Program-made: the position numbers and the translations under genes
Virus record (IMG/VR): IMGVR_UViG_3300013093_002447
Coordinates: 1 to 37,582 of that record
DNA: 37,582 bases
Source: a virus
Direction: 5' to 3' (one strand)
The notes under the pieces: model-generated
The model's input: the letters and a program-made list of their open reading frames with translations, nothing else
Database searches by the model: none
Told to the model about the DNA's origin: nothing
Shown: positions 14,440 to 21,188 of the stretch, in pieces
Position numbering within the stretch: position 1 is the first letter of the stretch
Layout: each line of letters starts with the position of its first letter

Positions 14440-15085
14440 ACGTGTACAAGCCTGTGCTGAAGAAATAAACAAACGGTTTGTTACTACAGGCGCATTAGGA
14501 AAAGTCCAAAGGACAGATATACTAGCTGATAAGGAATATAGCTCTATGCGTTATCGCAGAGCTCATATTAGTATTGTAGATGCGAGAGAAACTAAAAAAC
14601 TTTATCTACTTCATGTTACTGTATTCCCCCACACTAATGATCCTAGCCCTATTTTTGGCTTTGATATTGTTTGTGGACCTACAAAAGTAAGTGGTGCGTT
14701 CCATGATTTTAGTATCAGTGGAGATCCCACAAGTTTCATGTATCTTTGGTACAAAGCCAAAGTTGCTGGACTAGAGTGGAATAAACCTAGAGAACTACCC
14801 GATTGGGGCAAAGCAATATTCAGCCCTGCTATGGTTGCTATTGGCGCTGTAGGAGAAGAAGAACTAGATGCTTTTATTAAATTAGGACTAGAAAACTTGG
14901 ATTTTTATCTAGCTAATGTAGGCAAAGATCAGCAGGATGTTGCTACCTACGAAATGGCACAGAATCGCTATTGTCACTATCAAAAGCAAAATCCACGTAC
15001 ACCCGCTAGCCTACAGCATTTAGGCTTTACAGAGCAAGAAGCATTTGATTTCGTAGCAAATAACCTATTTCCGGAAATTCACTAA
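14420..15085 (+). CDS. pcyX: Ferredoxin-dependent bilin reductase, PcyX-like, 221 aa
   Basis: The start at 14420 (MTQNLFERVQACAEEINKRF) is inside heme oxygenase by 20 nt. The FDBR core is visible: AHISIVDARETKKLYLLHVT (strands), then FPHTNDPSPIFGFDIV and VSGAFHDFSISGDP. Asp96 in FHDFS sits where the catalytic Asp of PcyA and PebS lies, judging by motif alignment; Asp82 is in the GFD motif. Size fits the family. FDBRs reduce biliverdin to phycobilins. Together with an HO gene in an apparently non-cyanobacterial phage it best matches PcyX, reported from viral sequences as forming phycoerythrobilin. That subtype is an inference; PebS or PcyA remain possible. Confidence 0.8.
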   Translation: MTQNLFERVQACAEEINKRFVTTGALGKVQRTDILADKEYSSMRYRRAHISIVDARETKKLYLLHVTVFPHTNDPSPIFGFDIVCGPTKVSGAFHDFSISGDPTSFMYLWYKAKVAGLEWNKPRELPDWGKAIFSPAMVAIGAVGEEELDAFIKLGLENLDFYLANVGKDQQDVATYEMAQNRYCHYQKQNPRTPASLQHLGFTEQEAFDFVANNLFPEIH

Positions 15086-15088
15086 ATA
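15082..15088 (+). promoter_or_regulatory. Degenerate late-promoter element
   Basis: CTAAATA, overlapping the stop of the bilin reductase, ends 7 nt before the ATG at 15096. It has the same position relative to the start as the octamer at 2753. Confidence 0.35.
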
Positions 15089-15095
15089 GTTTATT

Positions 15096-16436
15096 ATGCG
15101 AGCATTTGACTTCATTTCTGAAAAAATTGGTAACCATTCGTTAACTTTACTAAAAAATAAAGTAAAAAAAGGTATTGATCAGTCTAACGACGAAAACCTT
15201 TTGAATAAGATTTATACTACCTTAAACAGCGGTAGTATTACTAAACGCCTAACTGGTGAATTAGAACAGTTACCAGACGTAGATATTAGAAGATTTCATA
15301 CTGATATTGCTAACGCTATTATCAATGCTCCTGGAACATTTGATGAAAAAATGAACTTTGTATCCGGGCTACATGCTGGGTATATAGATGTTGATAAAAT
15401 GCTAGACGGCGCTCGCCACCACTTCTCAGACTTACTAGTTCCTACTGATAAAGTTCCGTTAAAGTTTTTATTTGAAATGTTTAACGAAATGAAGGACTTG
15501 GGCGGCAAAGCCAAAAAGGGTCCAGGTGAATTTGCGTTGGCTATTATGAGCCCAAAAATCTCTGTTTTTGGTCCTGGGGATCTAAAGATTGATGATCAAA
15601 TCATTGAAGTAAAAGCAGGGTCTGGAACTGTAGGTGATACTAGTATGTTCCAGCATCAAAAAGTAGGCGTAATCCTACAAAAGTATTTGCCAAACATGGA
15701 TGTAACAAGAGCTGTTGATGCTACTAAATTGGTTAAGGGTGTAGTCGCTGCACAGCAACAGGGTACTTTAAATGCTCAATCTTTATCTGGCCTAGCAGAT
15801 GAATTAGCAGATTATATTTTTAAAGGCCAGCCTTGGGCTAATACAACTCCTTTAAAACAAGCTATCAAAACAATTAGCGTAGATCACGATTCAATTACTC
15901 CAATTAGAAAAGGTTATCTAACAGCATCTTATAGTGCATACAAACAAAAGAAAGATCAATCAAAGAAGTTTGATGCTATGATGCTTATTAATTTTGAAAA
16001 TCAAGAATTAAGATATTTTGATGATCCTGAAGAATTATACAATGACGTAGATACTGTAACATTTTCAATATCTCACCCAAATGCAGGATGGGGTGGAAAA
16101 TTAATTGCACCTAGCGTTAATTTGCGTAGAGAACCTATCGCAGGAGTTGAACCTCCTAAAAAGATAACTCCAGCATCGTTAAAAGCATTCTACGGTCAAA
16201 CCGCAGAAATGATGATTCGTCAAGCACAACAACGTTGGCCACGAAATTTAGATTTAAGAGATCCTGCATTACAACAACAAGTATCTCAGTATATTGAACA
16301 GTTAGCTAACCAAAAAACTAATCATAAAAAGATTCCAGCGTTAGTAAGACAAAAGTTCCCTGAACTGATAATTAAGACTGCAAAACCAGCTGCAGAACCT
16401 AAAGTTCCTCCTACAAATCCTCCCAAGTTTTCTTAA
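15096..16436 (+). CDS. Hypothetical protein with possible PD-(D/E)XK site, 446 aa
   Basis: No close family is recognised. A central PGEFALAIMSPK...GPGDLKIDDQIIEVKAG (about residues 147-177) has the spacing of a PD-(D/E)XK nuclease core, with Asp and the E-x-K in IIEVKAG. The N-terminus MRAFDFISEKIG resembles the short capsid-targeting leaders of T4 internal proteins such as IPIII, so it could be packaged in the head; this is an inference. The rest is helical, and the tail is Pro/Lys-rich (AEPKVPPTNPPKFS). It has no Shine-Dalgarno. The gene stands alone between the bilin and curli operons. Confidence 0.75.
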   Translation: MRAFDFISEKIGNHSLTLLKNKVKKGIDQSNDENLLNKIYTTLNSGSITKRLTGELEQLPDVDIRRFHTDIANAIINAPGTFDEKMNFVSGLHAGYIDVDKMLDGARHHFSDLLVPTDKVPLKFLFEMFNEMKDLGGKAKKGPGEFALAIMSPKISVFGPGDLKIDDQIIEVKAGSGTVGDTSMFQHQKVGVILQKYLPNMDVTRAVDATKLVKGVVAAQQQGTLNAQSLSGLADELADYIFKGQPWANTTPLKQAIKTISVDHDSITPIRKGYLTASYSAYKQKKDQSKKFDAMMLINFENQELRYFDDPEELYNDVDTVTFSISHPNAGWGGKLIAPSVNLRREPIAGVEPPKKITPASLKAFYGQTAEMMIRQAQQRWPRNLDLRDPALQQQVSQYIEQLANQKTNHKKIPALVRQKFPELIIKTAKPAAEPKVPPTNPPKFS

Positions 16437-16469
16437 TCTAGAGCAAACTTAACTACATACAAAATTCTC

Positions 16470-16511
16470 GAGCTCCCACCTGTAAATAATAACACAGGAA
16501 CTTGGGAGCTC
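16470..16511 (+). promoter_or_regulatory. Hairpin covering the csgF ribosome-binding site
   Basis: GAGCTCCCA (16470-16478) pairs with TGGGAGCTC (16503-16511). Inside it CCTGT (16479-16483) pairs with ACAGG (16494-16498), leaving a 10-nt loop and a 4-nt bulge. The Shine-Dalgarno GGGAG (16504-16508) lies 7 nt before the csgF ATG and is buried in the stem. Confidence 0.72.
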
Positions 16512-16515
16512 AGTA

Positions 16516-16965
16516 ATGAAATACAAACTACTGGCAATAACACTACTATTGCCACTTATCGCGACAGCCGCACCTCTAAACGACTTTACTTTTAAAAGTC
16601 CAGCTTTCAACGGCAATGGGTATGGCACTTATGTGTTGACCATACAGAACGAAGAATACACACGTAAACAGGCTATAGAACAGGCCCTATTGCAGGCACA
16701 GCAACAGGCCAAAGCTGATCAAGCTAACCAACCAATTAATCAATTCTTGACCAACTTAGAATCAAGAATCTATGCACAGATAAGTCAAAACTTGGCTACG
16801 GCAATGTTTGCACCAGGTGCAGCTACCAGCGGAAGTATGAACTTCCAAGGTAATACAATATTTTGGCAAAATAGCGGCGGCGCTATTAATTTACAAATTA
16901 CAGATAACCTAGGCAATATAACCAATGTTTCTGTGCCATTAGGAACTTTTACGTTTACCCATTAA
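16516..16965 (+). CDS. csgF: CsgF, curli assembly factor, 149 aa
   Basis: CsgF is secreted through and bound to the CsgG pore and helps anchor the nucleator to the cell surface. After a signal peptide (MKYKLLAITLLLPLIATAAP) comes the CsgF start region (NDFTFKSPAFNGNGYGTY). A helix and the conserved beta C-terminus INLQITDNLGNITNVSVPLG follow. The length is near that of the E. coli protein (138 aa). It starts the curli operon and csgG begins 2 nt after its stop. Confidence 0.92.
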   Translation: MKYKLLAITLLLPLIATAAPLNDFTFKSPAFNGNGYGTYVLTIQNEEYTRKQAIEQALLQAQQQAKADQANQPINQFLTNLESRIYAQISQNLATAMFAPGAATSGSMNFQGNTIFWQNSGGAINLQITDNLGNITNVSVPLGTFTFTH

Positions 16966-16966
16966 T

Positions 16967-18130
16967 ATGAAAAGAATAATATGTTTATTATTGCTGACTC
17001 TATTGTTGCCTGGCTGCGCCATAATGCAGAAAGGTGGACAGCTTGCTGGCATTGAGCATACTCCAGAACTAGCTATAAACAAAATGCAGAAAGAATTTGA
17101 TACTATTCCCGCTCCTGCTAATGCAAGACGAGTATCTGTTGCGGTATACGGGTTCGCTGATAAAACTGGACAGCGTAAAACTCAAACAGGTGTAGCAAGT
17201 TTTAGTATGGCTGTTACACAGGGTGCAGAAGTGTTTCTTATCAAGGCACTTCAGGATGTAGGACACGGGCAATGGTTTGACGTTGTTGAACGTGTGGGTA
17301 TTGATAATTTGGTTAAAGAGCGCACCATCATTAAACAGATGCGTGACGCCTATGAAGGAAAGGACTCAACTCCGTTAATGCCTTTGCAATTTGCAGGGAT
17401 CATTATGGAAGGGGGTATTATTGGTTATGACAGTTCAAGTGAAAGCGGAGGCGCAGCATACCGTTGGTTAGGTATCGGTCCACAAACACAATACTCTAAA
17501 GATATCGTAACAGTTAGCTTGAGAGCGATTAGTGTTAACACAGGCAAGGTGGTGGCGGCAGTTCATGTTACTAAAACGGTTTACTCAACAGCAGATAGTT
17601 TTGCCATGTTGAAATTCTTTAGTGATGGTACACAGGCGTTTGAAGCTGAAACTGGATTGACTATAAATGAGCCAGGGACACTGGCGGTTAAAACAACTAT
17701 TGAAGCAGCGGTAGTTGAATTAATTAAGGAAGGTGAAAGTAAAGGAGTATGGGAATTTAGAAAAGCTCCACCTGTGGTAATGACTCCGACTCTACCTCAA
17801 CCAGTCACAGTAACACCGAAGGCTGAAATAAAAGAAGTAGAAGTTAAAAAAGAAGAAATTACAGCAGAAGTTAAAAAAGAAGAAATTAAGACAGAAGCTA
17901 AGAATGATCCACTACCTCAAGAAGAAGTCAAGTATCTTAAAAATTTAGCATTTTTATATGCACACGCTGACGAGGGTTCAACAAAACGTTGGCAACTAAC
18001 ACAAGGTACTAAACTAGCAGTTAAGAAAAAAGAAAATGGATGGTGGTTTGCGAAAGATGAGTACGGGCATGGAGGGTATGTCCGAGAGAGCGATTTAACG
18101 GAAGTATCACAAGGAAATAATAAAAAATAA
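16967..18130 (+). CDS. csgG: CsgG curli secretion pore with C-terminal SH3-like domain, 387 aa
   Basis: CsgG forms the nonameric outer-membrane pore for curli subunits. A lipobox (LLPGC, Cys17) precedes the CsgG domain (about residues 35-265): RVSVAVYGFADKTGQRK, VERVGIDNLVKERTIIKQM, IIMEGGIIGYDSSSESGG, RWLGIGPQTQY, VSLRAISVNTGKV. E. coli CsgG is 277 aa; the extra 120 residues are a Lys/Glu-rich linker with repeated VKKEEI and a C-terminal domain (LYAHADEGSTKRW, GWWFAKDEYGHGGYVRES) with the look of a bacterial SH3 domain. That fusion might bind peptidoglycan. The start has no Shine-Dalgarno, so it is likely coupled to csgF. Confidence 0.93.
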   Translation: MKRIICLLLLTLLLPGCAIMQKGGQLAGIEHTPELAINKMQKEFDTIPAPANARRVSVAVYGFADKTGQRKTQTGVASFSMAVTQGAEVFLIKALQDVGHGQWFDVVERVGIDNLVKERTIIKQMRDAYEGKDSTPLMPLQFAGIIMEGGIIGYDSSSESGGAAYRWLGIGPQTQYSKDIVTVSLRAISVNTGKVVAAVHVTKTVYSTADSFAMLKFFSDGTQAFEAETGLTINEPGTLAVKTTIEAAVVELIKEGESKGVWEFRKAPPVVMTPTLPQPVTVTPKAEIKEVEVKKEEITAEVKKEEIKTEAKNDPLPQEEVKYLKNLAFLYAHADEGSTKRWQLTQGTKLAVKKKENGWWFAKDEYGHGGYVRESDLTEVSQGNNKK

Positions 18131-18198
18131 CACTAACGGCTACGGCCAAGGAGATGAATTGGGGTAGAACACTACGTTGAAACTCAATTCTGAGATGT

Positions 18199-19233
18199 AT
18201 GAATGAAAGTATAAAAGGCGTTGGTAAGTTGTCGAGAAAATTACTTACAATTCTAATGTTGTCTGCGATGGCAACATCGGGTATGGCAGCTGACAATAGT
18301 ATCTATATTGATCAGACAGGTAGTAACAGCTCAATCACAATTAACCAAGATGGTGCAGGTAACAAGATCGGTGGATTGACTGGTGCCCCCGGAGACCAGA
18401 ATCGTGCAACTATGTACGGTGATGGTCAGACTATTAACATCAATCAGGTTGGTGCTAATAATGCGTTACAATTAGATGTTAGAACTATTTCCAGTTCCGG
18501 TAATACAAATGCTAACAATGATGCGAGATTTACCAATACTAACGGCAACAACTTTGTCTATAGTGCTGTTGGTAGTAATAACTTTGCTAACATTGACAGC
18601 AATAGCGCCGGTACAAGCGGCGGAAGCGATAGCAACAATATTGGTCTTGATATCGTAGGTAGCAGCAATAGAGCGGCTGTTAATGTACTAGGCGTATCTA
18701 ATACCACAGTTGCTAATATTGGTCAAAGTAATGCCAATTCTAACAGCAATACATTTAACAGCGTAACTAATGGTTCAAACAACCAACAGACAGTTAATAT
18801 CACTGGCGGTGGCGGCAATACTCTTAATGCGTATCAGGGCATGGGTACAGGTCTTAATACCAACACTCCTGCTGCTCCTACTGATTCCACCTATGCCAAT
18901 TTACTTGGTTTAGATAGCATTGTCACAGGTGGAACAACAAGTGATAACGGTAAAGTTGGTATCACTATTACTGGAGGCAATAACATAGTTAATGTCGGAC
19001 AAGTTGGTACAAGTGAAACAGCAAGCATCAATTTAACAGGTACTAATAACGGTTTAAGTATCACTCAGTCTGGTGCTAATGATACTACTACAGTAGCCAT
19101 GAATGGCAGTGGTAACTTATTGAATATTACCCAATCAAGTACAGGCGGTGTTGCAGGCATGATCGATATCAAGAGTAATGCAGGCGGTAGTGGTAGTGGA
19201 AACACGTTTAGTATAGTCCAAAAATCACGCTAA
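18199..19233 (+). CDS. Curlin-repeat protein (CsgA-like), 344 aa
   Basis: A secreted amyloid-type subunit. The signal peptide (MNESIKGVGKLSRKLLTILM... to about GMAADN) is followed by Asn/Gly/Ser/Thr-rich repeats. The curlin pattern S-x5-Q-x-G-x2-N-x5-Q is clear at SIYIDQTGSNSSITINQDGA and QTININQVGANN, and again at GLSITQSGAND and LLNITQSS. Repeats in the middle are degenerate. It is more than twice the length of CsgA (about 150 aa). Only a weak RBS (TGAG) precedes it, and the 68-nt gap from csgG contains an AAGGAG followed by an 8-codon frame that is probably not a gene. CsgA or CsgB identity cannot be told. Confidence 0.88.
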   Translation: MNESIKGVGKLSRKLLTILMLSAMATSGMAADNSIYIDQTGSNSSITINQDGAGNKIGGLTGAPGDQNRATMYGDGQTININQVGANNALQLDVRTISSSGNTNANNDARFTNTNGNNFVYSAVGSNNFANIDSNSAGTSGGSDSNNIGLDIVGSSNRAAVNVLGVSNTTVANIGQSNANSNSNTFNSVTNGSNNQQTVNITGGGGNTLNAYQGMGTGLNTNTPAAPTDSTYANLLGLDSIVTGGTTSDNGKVGITITGGNNIVNVGQVGTSETASINLTGTNNGLSITQSGANDTTTVAMNGSGNLLNITQSSTGGVAGMIDIKSNAGGSGSGNTFSIVQKSR

Positions 19234-19234
19234 T

Positions 19235-19411
19235 ATGGACAGTAGATTTCTTCAAAGTATGTACCAACAATGGTGTAATGGGCAAGCCGATGCTGCCCGT
19301 TACCGTTGGGCAGATTTTGTAGAACTTGCTGCCAAAACAAATGGCGTAGACGCAGATGCTATGATGCGTGAACTGCAAAAACACTATTGGTTCGAGTGGG
19401 GGGACAAATGA
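19235..19411 (+). CDS. Small protein in the curli operon, 58 aa
   Basis: The ATG is 1 nt after the previous stop, and the TGA overlaps the FecR-protein start (ATGA). The protein begins MDSRFLQSMYQQWCNGQADA, continues helical (RWADFVELAAKTNGVDADAM) and ends in HYWFEWGDK. It has no signal peptide, so it would be cytoplasmic, unlike its neighbours. Tight coupling on both sides argues that it is real; function unknown. Confidence 0.7.
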   Translation: MDSRFLQSMYQQWCNGQADAARYRWADFVELAAKTNGVDADAMMRELQKHYWFEWGDK

Positions 19412-20535
19412 AATCATGGAAGGTCATATTATCCGTACTCTTGCTGAATACATCGTTGAATGCAAGCGCCGCGGTGGGGACTGTAACAGAACAGATCAAT
19501 ACTCCGGGTTCGATACAACGATCGGGCAAAGCACTGACAGTAGCGAAGGGGACGGGGGTCGAGATGAACGACCTAGTCAACACGACCAAAGGTAAAGTTG
19601 GAATCACATTCCAAGACGACACTAAGGTAGAAGTCAATGAAAACTCCAAACTGGTCATCGATGATTTCGTATACGACCCTAAAAAACCGTCAGCTGGCAA
19701 GCTGGCTCTTAACATGGCTGGTGGAACTGTTCGCTATGCCTCAGGTGCGATTGCTCATAACAATCCTAGCAAGGTGGCTCTTAACACTCCTAGTGCTACC
19801 ATTGCTGTTCGCGGTACTGATTTTACTGCTACTGTGGATGAACTAGGCGAATCAACTATTATCTTGTTGCCCAGTTGCCCTAAAGGTTGGGTTGACATAG
19901 ATCGAGATTGTAAGACTGGTGCTATTGATGTTATAAATGATGCAGGGATGGTTAGTCTTACTAGGCCGTTTGAAGGTACTAAGGTTGCCACTCGCGGAAG
20001 TATGCCAATGAAACCGGCAATATTAAGTCTTAACTCAGATACAATTAACAACTTGTTAATACTAAGTCCTCCTAAAGAATTATCTAAAGAAAAAGAAGTC
20101 AGCAAAAGTACCATCGTTATACAAGCAGGTAATATGTTACAGCAGGACTTTCTTAAACAAGATTTTTTAAAGAGCGAATTAGCCAGTGATAATCCTTGGG
20201 GTGATGATCCCTTAACCAGACCCTTGTTACAACAATATTTCCTTGAAAACATTTTTAATATTTTAAGTGAACAGTTACAAGCAGAGACACAGGCCTTATT
20301 AGGAAACGTACTACAAGCTGATCCAATATTACCAGATTACAATAAGGCCATGCGTATCACTGTTGTAAAAACTGTAGATACTGTAACGCTAACTAAAGAC
20401 AACGGCAGTGATGTAGAAAGTGTTATGGTTCCTAAACATCAAAACTCTTTAATCATTGAAACACAAGGTTCATCAATAACTAAGAATCGTGTTAATGCAG
20501 GCGGCAATACCTACATCACTGTGACACAAAAATGA
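19408..20535 (+). CDS. Secreted FecR-domain protein, 375 aa
   Basis: The start at 19408 gives a signal peptide (MKSWKVILSVLLLNTSLNAS, cleavage near SAA-VG); an upstream TTG would spoil it. The FecR domain spans about residues 24-150: GSIQRSGKALTVAKGTGVEM, GKVGITFQDDTKVEVNENSK, GGTVRYASGAIAHN, KVALNTPSATIAVRGTDF. FecR domains of this free-standing kind are often encoded beside CHASE2 adenylate cyclases, as here. The C-terminal part is unassigned and has QQDFLKQDFLKSEL repeats. It probably acts in the periplasm or at the surface as a sensor or assembly factor. It overlaps genes at both ends. Confidence 0.88.
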   Translation: MKSWKVILSVLLLNTSLNASAAVGTVTEQINTPGSIQRSGKALTVAKGTGVEMNDLVNTTKGKVGITFQDDTKVEVNENSKLVIDDFVYDPKKPSAGKLALNMAGGTVRYASGAIAHNNPSKVALNTPSATIAVRGTDFTATVDELGESTIILLPSCPKGWVDIDRDCKTGAIDVINDAGMVSLTRPFEGTKVATRGSMPMKPAILSLNSDTINNLLILSPPKELSKEKEVSKSTIVIQAGNMLQQDFLKQDFLKSELASDNPWGDDPLTRPLLQQYFLENIFNILSEQLQAETQALLGNVLQADPILPDYNKAMRITVVKTVDTVTLTKDNGSDVESVMVPKHQNSLIIETQGSSITKNRVNAGGNTYITVTQK

Positions 20536-21173
20536 AATTAATCGTTGCTTTATTTCTTGTCGCCGGATTGGCCAACTGTGGTAAACTACATGCACAGGCC
20601 CTCAATCCAAATTATGTTATCCCTGGTACAGTTGTATTAGCGCCTATGTCTAATTCAATATACATTGAACAAATAGGAACCAATAATAATTTTAAAGTTA
20701 ACCAGGACGGAAATGGCCAATCTGCTACAATTAAAACTGGAGCGAATGGAAGTGTTGATAATAGCAGTATCAGTATCACACAGCAAGGAATAGGTTCTAA
20801 AACAGCAAACGTAGAACTTACCAATGGCTACAGCAACTCTGTAACTATTAATCAAGATGGTAACGGTCAGCATAGTGCGACTGTACAAAATTACACAGGG
20901 TCGGCCAATTCAATATCTATTTCTCAAACTGGCGCCTCAAATAATTCTTTCAGTGTTATCGGCGGTGCTGGTACAGGTAATAATGCTAATGTTATAAACG
21001 CTACACAAAATGGCGGTGTTGGTGCGGATAAATCCTTTGTACTCAATATGAATGGAACTACAGGTGCTAATGTAACCGTACAACAGACTAATCCCACACA
21101 ACCAAACAGCGGAAGCATGAGTATTAGCTGTGTAAGCGGTGCCTGCGGTAACTACAGTTACATACGTAATTAA
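20532..21173 (+). CDS. Curlin-repeat protein (CsgA/CsgB-like), 213 aa
   Basis: A second secreted fibre-type protein. The signal peptide MKLIVALFLVAGLANCGKLH (cleavage near LHA-QA) is followed by regular curlin repeats: SIYIEQIGTNNNFKVNQDGN, SISITQQGIGSK, SVTINQDGNGQHSATVQN, SISISQTGASNNS. The repeats are more regular than in the 344-aa protein. It ends with a Cys pair (SISCVSGACGNYSY). The two proteins may be fibre and nucleator, but which is which is not visible. It overlaps the FecR gene by 4 nt. Confidence 0.88.
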   Translation: MKLIVALFLVAGLANCGKLHAQALNPNYVIPGTVVLAPMSNSIYIEQIGTNNNFKVNQDGNGQSATIKTGANGSVDNSSISITQQGIGSKTANVELTNGYSNSVTINQDGNGQHSATVQNYTGSANSISISQTGASNNSFSVIGGAGTGNNANVINATQNGGVGADKSFVLNMNGTTGANVTVQQTNPTQPNSGSMSISCVSGACGNYSYIRN

Positions 21174-21176
21174 CAG

Positions 21177-21184
21177 TATAAATA
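21177..21184 (+). promoter_or_regulatory. T4-like late promoter octamer before the cyclase
   Basis: TATAAATA ends 4 nt before the ATG at 21189, with no Shine-Dalgarno. The predicted start point is at or just inside the ATG, so it may instead act as an upstream site for a later start, or the match may be chance. Confidence 0.45.
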
Positions 21185-21188
21185 TTTC

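Noticed and set aside
18153-18179. 8-codon frame after AAGGAG (MNWGRTLR) between csgG and the first curlin gene
   Set aside because: The AAGGAG touches the ATG, leaving no spacing for initiation; it might be a relic RBS.
19755-20252. Minus-strand ORF of 165 aa
   Set aside because: It is antisense to the FecR-domain gene, whose domain and overlaps are clear.
18199-21173. Possible frameshift joining the two curlin-repeat genes
   Set aside because: Each has its own signal peptide and a FecR gene and a small gene lie between, so they are separate genes.
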